Assembly: GCA_018712245.1 (NCBI GenBank)
Contig: DVHE01000032.1
Coordinates: forward strand, 1-43,533
From: Candidatus Avoscillospira avicola
GTDB lineage: Bacteria > Bacillota > Clostridia > Oscillospirales > Oscillospiraceae
Direction of reading: 5' to 3'
Length of the DNA stretch: 43,533 nucleotides
Each line of letters starts with the position of its first letter. Position 1 is the first letter of the stretch. The translations under genes were made by a program, and so were the position numbers. The notes beneath the pieces are model-generated. The model saw only the letters and a list, made by a program, of their open reading frames with translations, did not search any database and was not told the DNA's origin. Below are positions 24,241 through 33,158 of the stretch, one piece after another.

Positions 24241-25749
24241 ATGAAAAAACTGATTGCCTTGCTGCTGGCCGCGCTGATGATCTTCGGCGTGCTGGCGGGC
24301 TGCGCCAGCGAAACGGCGCCGAGCGGCGACACCGCCGCTGACAGCAGCGATACCGCAGATACCACCACCGATACCGCCACCGAGAATCCGCCTACCACTA
24401 CCGAGGACGGCATCCCTGTCATCACCTGGTACCAGGTGGGCGCCGGCCAGCCCAAGGATATCGAGGCTTGGAACGAGATCGTCAACCCCTACCTGGAGGA
24501 GAAGATCGGCGTCCACCTCAACCTGCAGGTCGTCGGCTGGGGCGACTGGGGCGACCGGCGCACCATGCTGGTGCAGACCAATGAGGACTACGATATCGTC
24601 TTCACCGACATGAGCACCTATATCAACAACATCCAGATGGGCGCTTTTGCCGATCTGACCGAGCTGATCAAGGACACCCCCGGCATCACCGACCTGATTC
24701 CCGAGGAGTACCTGAAGGCCTGCACGGTCGACGGCAAGCTCTACGGCATCCCCGCCTACAAGGATTCCTCCATGACCAACTTCTTTGTCTGGACCAAGGC
24801 GGAAGTGGACGAGTACTACCCCGACTACGCCGAGGACCACACCCTGGCCGACATTGACGCCGGCCTCCGGGCGGTCAAGGAAGGCACCGGCGTCACCCCG
24901 CTGATGCTCAACAAAGACGGCATCTCCTGCATCGTCGGCAATATGTACGACAACTTCGGCACCGGCCTGCCGGCCATCGGCGTCAGCTACTTCGACGGCA
25001 GCAACAAGATCGTCCCCGTCTTTGAGCAGGAGGACGTCCTGGAGCAGCTGCGCCTGCTGCACACCTGGTACAACGACGGCCTCATCAACTCCGACGCCAA
25101 CACCCTCGACAGCTTCCAGGGCTATTGCTCTCTGGGCGTGAGCCAGGGCTGGCCCGGCGCCAGCGTGGGCTGGGGCACCGGCCGCGGCGCGGAAGTCGTG
25201 GTTTCCCAGTTCGGCAAGACCGTTCTCTCCAACGACACCGTGCAGGGTTCCATGGCCTGCATCAACAACTCCTCCCCCAACAAGGAAGCCGCTATGAAGC
25301 TGCTGGAGCTGGTCAACACAGATACCAAGTTCCGCGACATGCTGGCTTACGGCATTGAGGGCGTCCACTTCGAGTACGTCGAAGAAGACGGCATCCAGAA
25401 GGTCAAGCGCCTCAACCAGGACTGGACCGCTGCCTCCTACACGCAGGGCAGCACCATGGTCATGAGCCCCGAAGCCGGCACGGTTGGCGACCAGAGAGAA
25501 GAGATCAAGGCGCAGAATGAGAACGCCGTGGCCTCTCCCGCCCTGGGCTTCTACTTCGACACCACCAACGTGAAGGACCAGCTGGCCGCCTGCACCGCCA
25601 CCTGGATGACCTACAAGGGCCTCATCATGACCGGCGCCGGTGATCCCGACCAGATCATCCCCGAGATGATGGATTCCCTCCGTGCCGACGGCTTTGACGA
25701 TATCCTGGCCGAGGCACAGGCTCAGTTCGACGCCTACCTCGCCGGCTGA
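24241..25749 (+). CDS. extracellular sugar-binding lipoprotein (LplA/YtcQ type)
   Basis: This 502-residue solute-binding lipoprotein has a short basic signal peptide, a lipobox ending LAGC with the lipidated Cys at about residue 21, and then an Asp/Thr-rich linker to about 50. The mature part resembles family 1 oligosaccharide-binding proteins (YTCQ group): PVITWYQVGAGQPKD, a hinge region, then EAAMKLLELVNTD and FRDMLAYGIEGVHFEYVEE. The ATG at 24241 follows AGGAGG. It feeds the two permeases upstream. The ligand is probably a mannose-containing oligosaccharide because of the downstream alpha-mannosidase, an inference. Confidence 0.93.
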   Translation: MKKLIALLLAALMIFGVLAGCASETAPSGDTAADSSDTADTTTDTATENPPTTTEDGIPVITWYQVGAGQPKDIEAWNEIVNPYLEEKIGVHLNLQVVGWGDWGDRRTMLVQTNEDYDIVFTDMSTYINNIQMGAFADLTELIKDTPGITDLIPEEYLKACTVDGKLYGIPAYKDSSMTNFFVWTKAEVDEYYPDYAEDHTLADIDAGLRAVKEGTGVTPLMLNKDGISCIVGNMYDNFGTGLPAIGVSYFDGSNKIVPVFEQEDVLEQLRLLHTWYNDGLINSDANTLDSFQGYCSLGVSQGWPGASVGWGTGRGAEVVVSQFGKTVLSNDTVQGSMACINNSSPNKEAAMKLLELVNTDTKFRDMLAYGIEGVHFEYVEEDGIQKVKRLNQDWTAASYTQGSTMVMSPEAGTVGDQREEIKAQNENAVASPALGFYFDTTNVKDQLAACTATWMTYKGLIMTGAGDPDQIIPEMMDSLRADGFDDILAEAQAQFDAYLAG

Positions 25750-25766
25750 GTTAAAAAAACTACATC

Positions 25767-25797
25767 GTGGGGGCCAACCTCTGGCCCCCACTTTTTT
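25767..25797 (+). terminator. terminator after the sugar importer
   Basis: Ten-base arms at 25767-25776 and 25782-25791 pair perfectly around five bases, followed by six Ts. It ends or reduces transcription between importer and mannosidase, so the glycosidases may have their own promoter. Confidence 0.9.
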
Positions 25798-25915
25798 GGA
25801 TGACGGCCCGCAGCAGGCAGCGCCGCTGTCTGCCGAACAGTCGGACGTGGGCAGGGGCTTCTCACGATCTGGTTTCCGTGTGGAAAAACCAGCATACAGT
25901 GTTTCGTTTTAGCTA

Positions 25916-25944
25916 TTCACAAGGAAGATTTTCTGATGTATGAT
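25916..25944 (+). promoter_or_regulatory. probable promoter of the GH38-GH3 genes
   Basis: TTCACA (25916-25921), a 17-base spacer and TATGAT (25939-25944) form a moderate promoter, predicting a start near 25951, about 73 bases before the mannosidase start. Confidence 0.5.
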
Positions 25945-26023
25945 AAGCGAACCATATTGCATTAGAGAATCTGTCCTGTGAACAGACTCGCCGCTTTCAA
26001 GACGAAATTGTGAGGTAATGTTT

Positions 26024-29000
26024 ATGTACTTTATCGATCAACGCATCCAGGTTATCTGCAACCAGCTCCAGATGCTCCGGTTCCGGGACAGCCGTTCGCT
26101 GCCTGACTGGGAGTATAAGCCCGGCCAATTTTTCCGCCCGGAGGAAGCTGATGCCGCCCAGCCGGACTGGGCGCCCTTTGACTGCCAGCATATGCACTGG
26201 TACGCCGCCTATGCCGGCACCGACCAGTTTGAAGGCAAGTTCCAGGGCCAGCACTCGGACTTCCACGGCATCCCCGGCAGCCACTATTGGTTCCGCGGCC
26301 GCATCACCATCCCCCAGGACATGGACGGAAAGTCCGTCTGGCTGAAAATCCGCACCCAGATCGAGGAGTGGGACGACGGCAAGAACCCCCAGTTCCTGGT
26401 CTTCGTCAATCATGAGGTCGTCCAGGGCGCCGACATGAACCACCGCGAGGTGCTGCTGCGCCGCTGCGCCGTGGGCGGTGAGACCATGGACATCGACATC
26501 CAGGCCTACACCGGCACCCTGCACCGGGAGTTCTCCTTCCTGGTGGACCTCTACGTGCTGGACGAGGCCCTCAATCGCCTGTACTACGACCTCCAGGTGC
26601 CGCTGTGGGCCTTCCCCCGGCTGGGGCAGGACAGCAAGACCCGCCTGGACATCCAGACCGTCTTAAACGACACCATCAACCTCCTGGATATGCGCGTACC
26701 CTACTCTGTGGACTTCTACGCCTCGGTGGAGCAGGCGCAGGCGTACATTACCGAGAACCTCTATGAGAAAATGGGCGGCTGGGACGAGGTGGTGGCCACC
26801 TGCATCGGCCACACCCACATTGACGTGGCCTGGTGGTGGACCGTGGCCCAGACCCGGGAGAAGGTGGTCCGCTCCTTTGCCACGGTGCTGAAGCTGATGG
26901 AGGAGTTTCCCGGCTACAAGTTCATGTCCAGCCAGCCGGTCCTCTACTACTTCCTCAAGCAGCGCTACCCGGAACTCTACGAAAAGATTCGCCAGCGCAT
27001 CGCCGAGGGCCGCTGGGAGACTGAGGGCGGTATGTGGCTGGAGGCCGACTGCAACCTGACCTCCGGCGAATCCCTGGTGCGCCAGTTCCTCCACGGCAAG
27101 CGCTTCTTCCGGGAGGAGTTCGGCCGGGACAACAAGATTCTCTGGCTGCCCGACGTGTTCGGCTATTCCGGCGCCCTGCCGCAGATCATGAAGAAGTCCG
27201 GTGTGGACTACTTTATGACCACCAAGCTGGCCTGGAACCAGATCAACCGCATTCCCAACGACACCTTCATCTGGCGCGGCATCGACGGCAGCGAGGTGCT
27301 GACCCACCTGATCACCACCGTGGGCATCGGCCAGAACCCCAAGGAGAGCTTCTTCACCACCTATAACGGCACCCTCCATCCCGACGCCATCATGGGCGGC
27401 TGGGAGCGCTATCAGGATAAGGAGATCAACAACGACATTTTGATCTCTTACGGCTACGGCGACGGCGGCGGCGGCCCCACCCGGGAGATGCTGGAGACGT
27501 CGGTGCGCATGGAGCGGGGTATTCGCGGCATTCCCAAGGTCCGGCAGGAAACTGCCCGCGTGTACTTTGACGAGCTAAATCAGCGGGTCAAGGACAACCG
27601 CCGTCTGGAGACCTGGGAGGGCGAGTTCTACTTCGAGTACCACCGCGGCACCTATACCTCCATGGCCCGGAACAAGAAGGGCAACCGCAAGAGCGAGCTG
27701 ATGATGATGGACCTGGAGCTGCTGGGCGTCCTGGCCGGCGACTATCCGCTGGAGGAGGACACCCGGCTGTGGCGGGATATCATCCTGCTCAACCAGTTCC
27801 ATGACATTCTCCCCGGCAGCTCTATTGCGGAGGTCTACGACGTCACCAAGGCCGAGTATGACCAGCTGGCCCAGGAGGTCGGCGGCATGATCCGGTCGCG
27901 ACTCGATAAGCTGGCCGGCGCGGGCGAAGGCGTCACTGTGTTCAACACCCTGGGCTTTGTCCGGGACGATGTGGTGCGCCTGGGTGACCTGCGCGCCACC
28001 GCCCTCCGGGATGAGACCGGCGCCCTCTACCCGATTCAGCAGACCCCTGACGGCGCCGTGGCGTATCTCAAGAACCTCCCCTCCAAGGGCTACAAGACGC
28101 TGGCCCTCGCGGAGGCTGGCGCTGCGAGCCCCTTCGTCCACAGCGATGCCTACCATCTGGAGACGCCATTCTACACCGTCACGCTGGACGAGCAGGGCAG
28201 AATCGTCTCCCTCTTCGACAAGGAATTTGACCGGGAGCTGGTGCAGCCCGGCATGAAGGCCAACCAGCTGCGGGTCTATGAGGACAAGCCCATCTACTAC
28301 GACAACTGGGACATCGATATGTTCTACACGGAGAAGTCCTGGCCGGTGGACGAGCTGCTGGAGATGGAGTGGGTGGCCGACGGCCCGGTCTGCACGACGC
28401 TGGCCCTGACTTACCGGTGCAGCCTCAGCACTGTCTGGCAGAAGATTCACTTCTACGCCGACACCCGCCGCATCGACTTCGAGAGCAAGGTGGACTGGAA
28501 GCTCCACCAGCATCTGCTCAAGGCGGAGTTCCCCGTGGACATCCACTCTGACGAGGCCACCTTTGAAATCCAGTTCGGCAACGTCACCCGGAAGGTCCAC
28601 ACCAACACCTCCTGGGACAAGGCACGCTTTGAGAGCTGTGCCCAGAAGTGGATGGACTTCTCCGAGGGCCACTACGGCGTCAGCCTCCTCAACGACTGCA
28701 AGTACGGCCACAGCGTCAAGAACGGCGTCATCGGCCTGACCCTCATCAAGAGCGGCGTGGAGCCGAACCCCAACGCTGACGTGGAGGTGCATACCTTTAC
28801 CTATGCCCTCTATCCCCACGGCGAGACCTGGAAAGAAGCGGGCACGGTGCAGGAGAGCTACAAGCTCAACCAGCCCGCCTATGTGGTGGCTGCCGGCCAG
28901 CCCGGCAAGGCTGCGAGCTACGCCGCGGTGGACCAGAAGAACGTGATTCTGGAAACGGTGAAAGAAGCCGAGAACGGCAACGGAACGGTACTGCGGCTCT

Positions 29001-29170
29001 ACGAGTGCGAGAATGCCCGCACCAAGACCGTGCTGACGGTGCCCGCAGGCGTCACCCACGCCTACAGCACCAACCTCCTGGAGGAAATCGAGGAGGAGCT
29101 GCCGGTGGAGAACGGCCAGGTGGCCTTCACCATCAAGCCCTACGAGATCAAGACCATTCTGCTGCGATAA
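26024..29170 (+). CDS. GH38 alpha-mannosidase
   Basis: This 1048-residue retaining alpha-mannosidase has a zinc-dependent GH38 catalytic domain. HTHIDVAWWW (H263, D267) provides metal ligands, WLPDVFGYSG holds the predicted nucleophile D377, and GYGDGGGGPT comes near the end of the catalytic module. A helical bundle and large beta-domains follow to the C-terminus. The long N-terminal region before residue 260 matches the cytosolic MAN2C1-like branch rather than the shorter streptococcal enzymes. No signal peptide is present. The start at 26024 is chosen because GAGG lies eight bases upstream; an ATG two codons earlier is too close to it. It probably trims alpha-linked mannose from imported glycans. 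Confidence 0.93.
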   Translation: MYFIDQRIQVICNQLQMLRFRDSRSLPDWEYKPGQFFRPEEADAAQPDWAPFDCQHMHWYAAYAGTDQFEGKFQGQHSDFHGIPGSHYWFRGRITIPQDMDGKSVWLKIRTQIEEWDDGKNPQFLVFVNHEVVQGADMNHREVLLRRCAVGGETMDIDIQAYTGTLHREFSFLVDLYVLDEALNRLYYDLQVPLWAFPRLGQDSKTRLDIQTVLNDTINLLDMRVPYSVDFYASVEQAQAYITENLYEKMGGWDEVVATCIGHTHIDVAWWWTVAQTREKVVRSFATVLKLMEEFPGYKFMSSQPVLYYFLKQRYPELYEKIRQRIAEGRWETEGGMWLEADCNLTSGESLVRQFLHGKRFFREEFGRDNKILWLPDVFGYSGALPQIMKKSGVDYFMTTKLAWNQINRIPNDTFIWRGIDGSEVLTHLITTVGIGQNPKESFFTTYNGTLHPDAIMGGWERYQDKEINNDILISYGYGDGGGGPTREMLETSVRMERGIRGIPKVRQETARVYFDELNQRVKDNRRLETWEGEFYFEYHRGTYTSMARNKKGNRKSELMMMDLELLGVLAGDYPLEEDTRLWRDIILLNQFHDILPGSSIAEVYDVTKAEYDQLAQEVGGMIRSRLDKLAGAGEGVTVFNTLGFVRDDVVRLGDLRATALRDETGALYPIQQTPDGAVAYLKNLPSKGYKTLALAEAGAASPFVHSDAYHLETPFYTVTLDEQGRIVSLFDKEFDRELVQPGMKANQLRVYEDKPIYYDNWDIDMFYTEKSWPVDELLEMEWVADGPVCTTLALTYRCSLSTVWQKIHFYADTRRIDFESKVDWKLHQHLLKAEFPVDIHSDEATFEIQFGNVTRKVHTNTSWDKARFESCAQKWMDFSEGHYGVSLLNDCKYGHSVKNGVIGLTLIKSGVEPNPNADVEVHTFTYALYPHGETWKEAGTVQESYKLNQPAYVVAAGQPGKAASYAAVDQKNVILETVKEAENGNGTVLRLYECENARTKTVLTVPAGVTHAYSTNLLEEIEEELPVENGQVAFTIKPYEIKTILLR

Positions 29171-29293
29171 ATCGTAAAGCGGGCGGGCATCAGCCCGCCC
29201 GCAGCTTTGCATGGCGCGCCTGGGGCATCCACAGAAGAATGCGTGGAGTTCCGCGTGTGCGCTGTTTCCCTGCCGACAGATAAGGAGGAGCCG

Positions 29294-31546
29294 ATGGAGC
29301 GATACAAAGACAGCAGCCTTACCCCGGAGACCCGCGCCCGGGATTTGCTGGGCCGCATGACGCTGCGGGAGAAGGTGGGCCAGCTGACGCAGCGGCTTTA
29401 CGGCTTTGCCTGCTACCGCCGGGTGGGCGACCAGATCGAGCTGACGGCGGAATTTCAGGAGGAGGTGGCCCGCTACGGCGGCCTGGGCACGCTATATGGC
29501 CTCCACCGGGCTGACCCCTGGTCCGGGCGGGACTATGAAAGCGGACTCACGGACCTCCTGGCGGTCCGGGCCCGCAACCAGGTGCAGCGCTATGTGCTGG
29601 AGCATTCCAGGCTGGGCATCCCGGTCCTCCTCAGCAGCGAGAGCCCCCACGGCCATCAGGCGCTGGACGGCTATCTGCTGCCGGTCAACCTGGCCTGCGG
29701 CTGCAGCTTTGCGCCGGAGCTGCTGGAAGAGGCGGCTGCCGTCTGCGGCCGGCAATTGCAAGCCATGGGCATTGACTTGGCGTTGGTGTCAGCACTGGAT
29801 GTGCTGCGAGACCCACGGTGGGGCCGCAGTGAGGAGTGCTTCGGCGAGGACCCCTATCTGGCGTCGCAGATGGCCGCCGCCGTGGTGCGCGGCTACCAGA
29901 GCCAGGGCGTGGACGTGGTGGCCAAGCACCTGTGCGCCCAGGGCGAGACCACCGGCGGCGTCAACGCCAGCGCCGCCCGCATCGGGCCGCGGGAGCTGCG
30001 GGAGATCCATCTGCCGCCGGTCAAGGCCTGCGTCGAGGCCGGCGCCGCCGCCTTTATGGCTGCCTACAATGAGATCGACGGCGTCTACTGCCACGCCAAC
30101 CACTGGCTGCTGACGGATCTCCTCCGGGGTGAGTACGGCTTCACAGGCTTCGTCATGTCCGACGGCGTGGCCATTGACCAGCTGGACGCCGTGACCGGGG
30201 ACAGGACGGCCTCCGGCGCTTTGGCGCTGAACGCCGGCGTGGACATGGGCCTCTGGGACACGGGCTTCCAACAGCTGGAGGAGGCCGTGGACCGGGGACT
30301 GGTGGAGGAGCGGCGCATCGACGAGGCTGTGGAGCGCATCCTCACCGTAAAATTCCGCCGCGGCCTCTTTGAGGAGCCCTGTGTTCCCGAGACCACGGCC
30401 TATCAGCAGTTTACACCCCGGGCCTACCCCCAGGTGGAGCGCTTGGCGGAGCGGAGCCTGGTGCTGCTGAAAAATGAGAATGGCCTGCTGCCGCTCTCCG
30501 TCACCGCACCGCGGCGGTTGGGGCTGGTAGGGCCCAATGCCGACGCTCTCTATCACCAGCTGGGGGACTATACGCCCCCGGTGCGGCCCGAGTCCGGCAC
30601 CACCGTCAAGCAGGGCCTGGAGCGGCTGCTGGAGGCAGTCCAAGGCGCTGTCCAGCTGATATATCACCCCGGCTGCCCAATGTTTGCCCAGGACTCGGCC
30701 ATGCTGGCCCAGGCCATGGATGCGCTGGCGGACTGCGACGTGGTGATCGCAGTGGTGGGCGGCAGCTCCAGCCGGTTTGCCGGCGCGGGAGAGTTCGACG
30801 CCAACGGCGCGCTGAAGCGCCAGGACGAGATCACCATGGACTGCGGGGAAAACGTGGACGACTGCTGCCTGCGGCTGCCCGGCGGACAGCTGGAGCTGCT
30901 GCGGGCGCTGAAGGCCGCCGGCAAGCGGGTGGTGACGGTGCTGATCGGCGGACGTCCCTATGAGATGGCGGAGATCGACGCCTGGAGTGACGCCCTGCTC
31001 TGCTGCTTCTACCCCGGCCTCACCGGCGGCGAGGCGATTGCCCGGCTGCTCTTTGGTCTGGCAGAGCCGGCGGGACGGCTGAGCGTGTCCCTGCCGGACC
31101 ATGTGGGGCAGCTGCCGGTCTACTATAACGCCAAGGATTCCTACCGCCCCGGCGCTTACTACAACGCCGGACGCCCCCGCTACGGCTTCGGCGCCGGCCT
31201 GAGCTATACGTCCTTCGCCTATACGCTGCTGACGCCGCCGACGCCGGAGAAGCCGGAAGTGACCTTCCAGGTGCGCAACACCGGCGGCCGCCCCGGCTGG
31301 GCGGTGCCGCAGCTCTATCTCCACCGGACCCAGGGGGCTGTCACCAGCCGGGTCCGCCAGCTGTGCGGCTTTGACGCGTGCCGCCTGGCGCCCGGCGAGA
31401 CCAAGACCGTCACCCTGCCCATCCCCCCGGAGAGCCTGCTGCAGTGGGACGCCGCCATGGCCCAGCGGCTGCTGCCGGGCCGGATTCAGTGGTTCCTGGG
31501 CGACCAGGGCGAGACCTGCCTGGAGGGAGCCTTCGTACTGCCGTGA
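29294..31546 (+). CDS. GH3 family beta-glycosidase
   Basis: This 750-residue retaining beta-glycosidase has the GH3 N-terminal barrel with RDPRWGRSEECFGEDPYL and the nucleophile D290 in MSDGVAIDQL. The second (alpha/beta)6 domain has MDCGEN...LPGGQLELL, and a C-terminal fibronectin-III-like domain follows YGFGAGLSYTSF. The substrate could be beta-glucosides, xylosides or GlcNAc; the sequence does not decide. There is no signal peptide, so it is cytoplasmic. The ATG at 29294 follows TAAGGAGGAG; a longer frame to 29207 is weaker. It lies about 120 bases after the mannosidase on the same strand. It probably completes degradation of the imported oligosaccharide. Confidence 0.9.
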   Translation: MERYKDSSLTPETRARDLLGRMTLREKVGQLTQRLYGFACYRRVGDQIELTAEFQEEVARYGGLGTLYGLHRADPWSGRDYESGLTDLLAVRARNQVQRYVLEHSRLGIPVLLSSESPHGHQALDGYLLPVNLACGCSFAPELLEEAAAVCGRQLQAMGIDLALVSALDVLRDPRWGRSEECFGEDPYLASQMAAAVVRGYQSQGVDVVAKHLCAQGETTGGVNASAARIGPRELREIHLPPVKACVEAGAAAFMAAYNEIDGVYCHANHWLLTDLLRGEYGFTGFVMSDGVAIDQLDAVTGDRTASGALALNAGVDMGLWDTGFQQLEEAVDRGLVEERRIDEAVERILTVKFRRGLFEEPCVPETTAYQQFTPRAYPQVERLAERSLVLLKNENGLLPLSVTAPRRLGLVGPNADALYHQLGDYTPPVRPESGTTVKQGLERLLEAVQGAVQLIYHPGCPMFAQDSAMLAQAMDALADCDVVIAVVGGSSSRFAGAGEFDANGALKRQDEITMDCGENVDDCCLRLPGGQLELLRALKAAGKRVVTVLIGGRPYEMAEIDAWSDALLCCFYPGLTGGEAIARLLFGLAEPAGRLSVSLPDHVGQLPVYYNAKDSYRPGAYYNAGRPRYGFGAGLSYTSFAYTLLTPPTPEKPEVTFQVRNTGGRPGWAVPQLYLHRTQGAVTSRVRQLCGFDACRLAPGETKTVTLPIPPESLLQWDAAMAQRLLPGRIQWFLGDQGETCLEGAFVLP

Positions 31547-31594
31547 AAGGGAGGGGCCCGTCAGAGGCTGCCTGAGAAGTCGCCTCGAAATTGC

Positions 31595-31633
31595 AAAATG
31601 CCTGTCCCCCGCAGGGCGGGAGACAGGCATTTT
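31595..31633. terminator. bidirectional terminator between convergent operons
   Basis: Perfect 12-base arms AAAATGCCTGTC (31595-31606) and GACAGGCATTTT (31622-31633) give A/T runs on both sides. It serves both the GH3 gene (stop 31546) and the YesL gene (stop 31647). Confidence 0.85.
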
Positions 31634-31646
31634 GTATCTTGGAATG

Positions 31647-32285
31647 TCAGGCATCCTCGGATTCTTCAATTTTGCGGAACACCGGCACCAGCAGTACGCT
31701 GCTCACATAGCTGCTGAACCCAAAGCCCAAAAACAGCCAAAAGATCAGGGTGCGGAAAAAGATCGGGAAGGAGATATAGGCCAGCACCAGCGGCAGGGCG
31801 ATGAGGGCCACCATCACCAGCGTCCGCGGCAGCTTGACTACGGCCAGCACGGTGGCGTTGATGAAGTGCTGCTTCAGGGAGTTTTCATACCGCACGATCA
31901 GCGGAAAGACGTAGGCGGCGATGGCCACCATCAGCGCCATGATAAAGTAGAGAATCCACCGGAAAACCTGCTCGATCACGCCGACGCAGTAAAAGGACAC
32001 CAGCAGCTGGTTGCAGATCATGCCCAGGAAGAAGACCAGGATGATGAGCCACGCGGCGGTGGCCTGGCGGAAGTTCTCCTTGAAGGCGCCGAAGAAGGAC
32101 TTCAGCAGACTGGGGGATTCGTCCATGGCGATTTCCTGCGTCACCTTATTGAGGCCGGTGAGGGCGGCGCCGATGGTGATGATCGGCAGGGAGCAGATGA
32201 GAAACAGGAAGTTGGCCAGGATCATGTCCCCCACCCGGGCGAGGAACTGGATAAAGGGGTTGTCCAGGCTAAAGAGATTTTTCAT
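31647..32285 (-). CDS. YesL-like membrane protein (DUF624)
   Basis: This 212-residue protein has about five transmembrane segments and matches the YesL/DUF624 family. Typical are the N-terminal DNPFIQFLARVGDMILANFLFLICSLPIITIGAA and the repeated membrane pairs that follow. YesL genes accompany LplB/YtcP-type importers and YesM-YesN systems in Bacillus (yesLMN), but the function is unknown. The start at 32285 follows TAGGAGG and lies inside the end of the regulator gene (17-base overlap), so it is translationally coupled. It is the last gene of the leftward glycan operon. Confidence 0.9.
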   Translation of the reverse strand: MKNLFSLDNPFIQFLARVGDMILANFLFLICSLPIITIGAALTGLNKVTQEIAMDESPSLLKSFFGAFKENFRQATAAWLIILVFFLGMICNQLLVSFYCVGVIEQVFRWILYFIMALMVAIAAYVFPLIVRYENSLKQHFINATVLAVVKLPRTLVMVALIALPLVLAYISFPIFFRTLIFWLFLGFGFSSYVSSVLLVPVFRKIEESEDA

Positions 32286-33090
32286 GGCTACCTCCTAGAG
32301 CGGAGACGCTACCGTCCGGCGCGTGGGTGGGGGTGTTGTTGCGCAGCGCGCTGGGGGATACGCCGAAATACGTTTTGAAGTGGGTGTAGAAGTTGTTGAG
32401 GTGGACGTATCCCACCATATTGGCAATGACGGAGATTTTCTCCTGGGTGCTGACGATGAGCTTCCGGGCCTCCAGCATCCGATAGGACATCAAATACTCG
32501 GAAAACTTGAGGCCGGTGTCCTTTATAAAGACCCTGCCGATGTACTTGGCGCTCATATTGAGTTCCGCCGCGATGGCGGTCAAGGTCTGCGGCGCGCGGA
32601 AGTTGCTGCGCACCAAAAGGATGATTTTGTTGGTGATTTTGGAGAGATCCGTGTATTCCACGCCCAGCACCGGGTCCAGCCGCTTTTTGGCCTCGCCGAT
32701 TTCCGGCTGGGTGCCGTCCAGATGGTGTGCCAGGGTGCGCGCCAGGAAGTGCTGCATTTCCTCTGCGTGCAGGGGATAGAGCAAATAATCCTGGACGCCG
32801 CAGCGCATGGAGGCCCGAATCAACTCCGGGTCATTTTCCTCCGCGAGGATACAGAAGATCGTACTCAGACCGATGGAGCGCATATGCGCTGCCAGCTCGT
32901 AGCCCTCGTATTTGCCCAAATGCAGGGAGACCAGGGCGATGTGGGGCGTCAGGTCCATGGCCTTGTCCACGGCTTCTACGTAGGAGCCAGCCGTAATGAT
33001 GGAAGAGATCCCATAATTCGACCAGTCCAGCAGCATTTTTGCCTCTTCCAGGCGATCCGCATTTTCGTCTACCATGAGTAGCCGATACAT
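32269..33090 (-). CDS. YesN-like AraC response regulator with degenerate receiver
   Basis: This 273-residue regulator has a receiver-like N-terminal domain (about 1-120) and an AraC helix-turn-helix domain (about 155-255; LTAIAAELNMSAKYIGRVF, ISVIANMVGYVHLNNFYTHFK). The acidic pair D8-E9 is present. The phosphoacceptor Asp is replaced by Ser 55 in IALVSLHLGK, and the conserved Lys of YLLKP is Tyr 105. It is therefore unlikely to be phosphorylated. No YesM-type histidine kinase gene is in the window. The ATG at 33090 follows AAAGGGTG. It lies between the beta-mannosidase and YesL genes and probably controls the glycan operons. Confidence 0.85.
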   Translation of the reverse strand: MYRLLMVDENADRLEEAKMLLDWSNYGISSIITAGSYVEAVDKAMDLTPHIALVSLHLGKYEGYELAAHMRSIGLSTIFCILAEENDPELIRASMRCGVQDYLLYPLHAEEMQHFLARTLAHHLDGTQPEIGEAKKRLDPVLGVEYTDLSKITNKIILLVRSNFRAPQTLTAIAAELNMSAKYIGRVFIKDTGLKFSEYLMSYRMLEARKLIVSTQEKISVIANMVGYVHLNNFYTHFKTYFGVSPSALRNNTPTHAPDGSVSALGGSHEKSL

Positions 33091-33158
33091 AACAGATGTT
33101 CACCCTTTCGTGTCAGTTGCGGCGTTATGCTCCCGGCTGGGAGAGTAACGGCAAAAAA

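Noticed and set aside
27575-31669. Long minus-strand frames opposite the GH38 and GH3 genes
   Set aside because: They are mirror frames of well-conserved glycosidases with low-complexity translations and no ribosome site.
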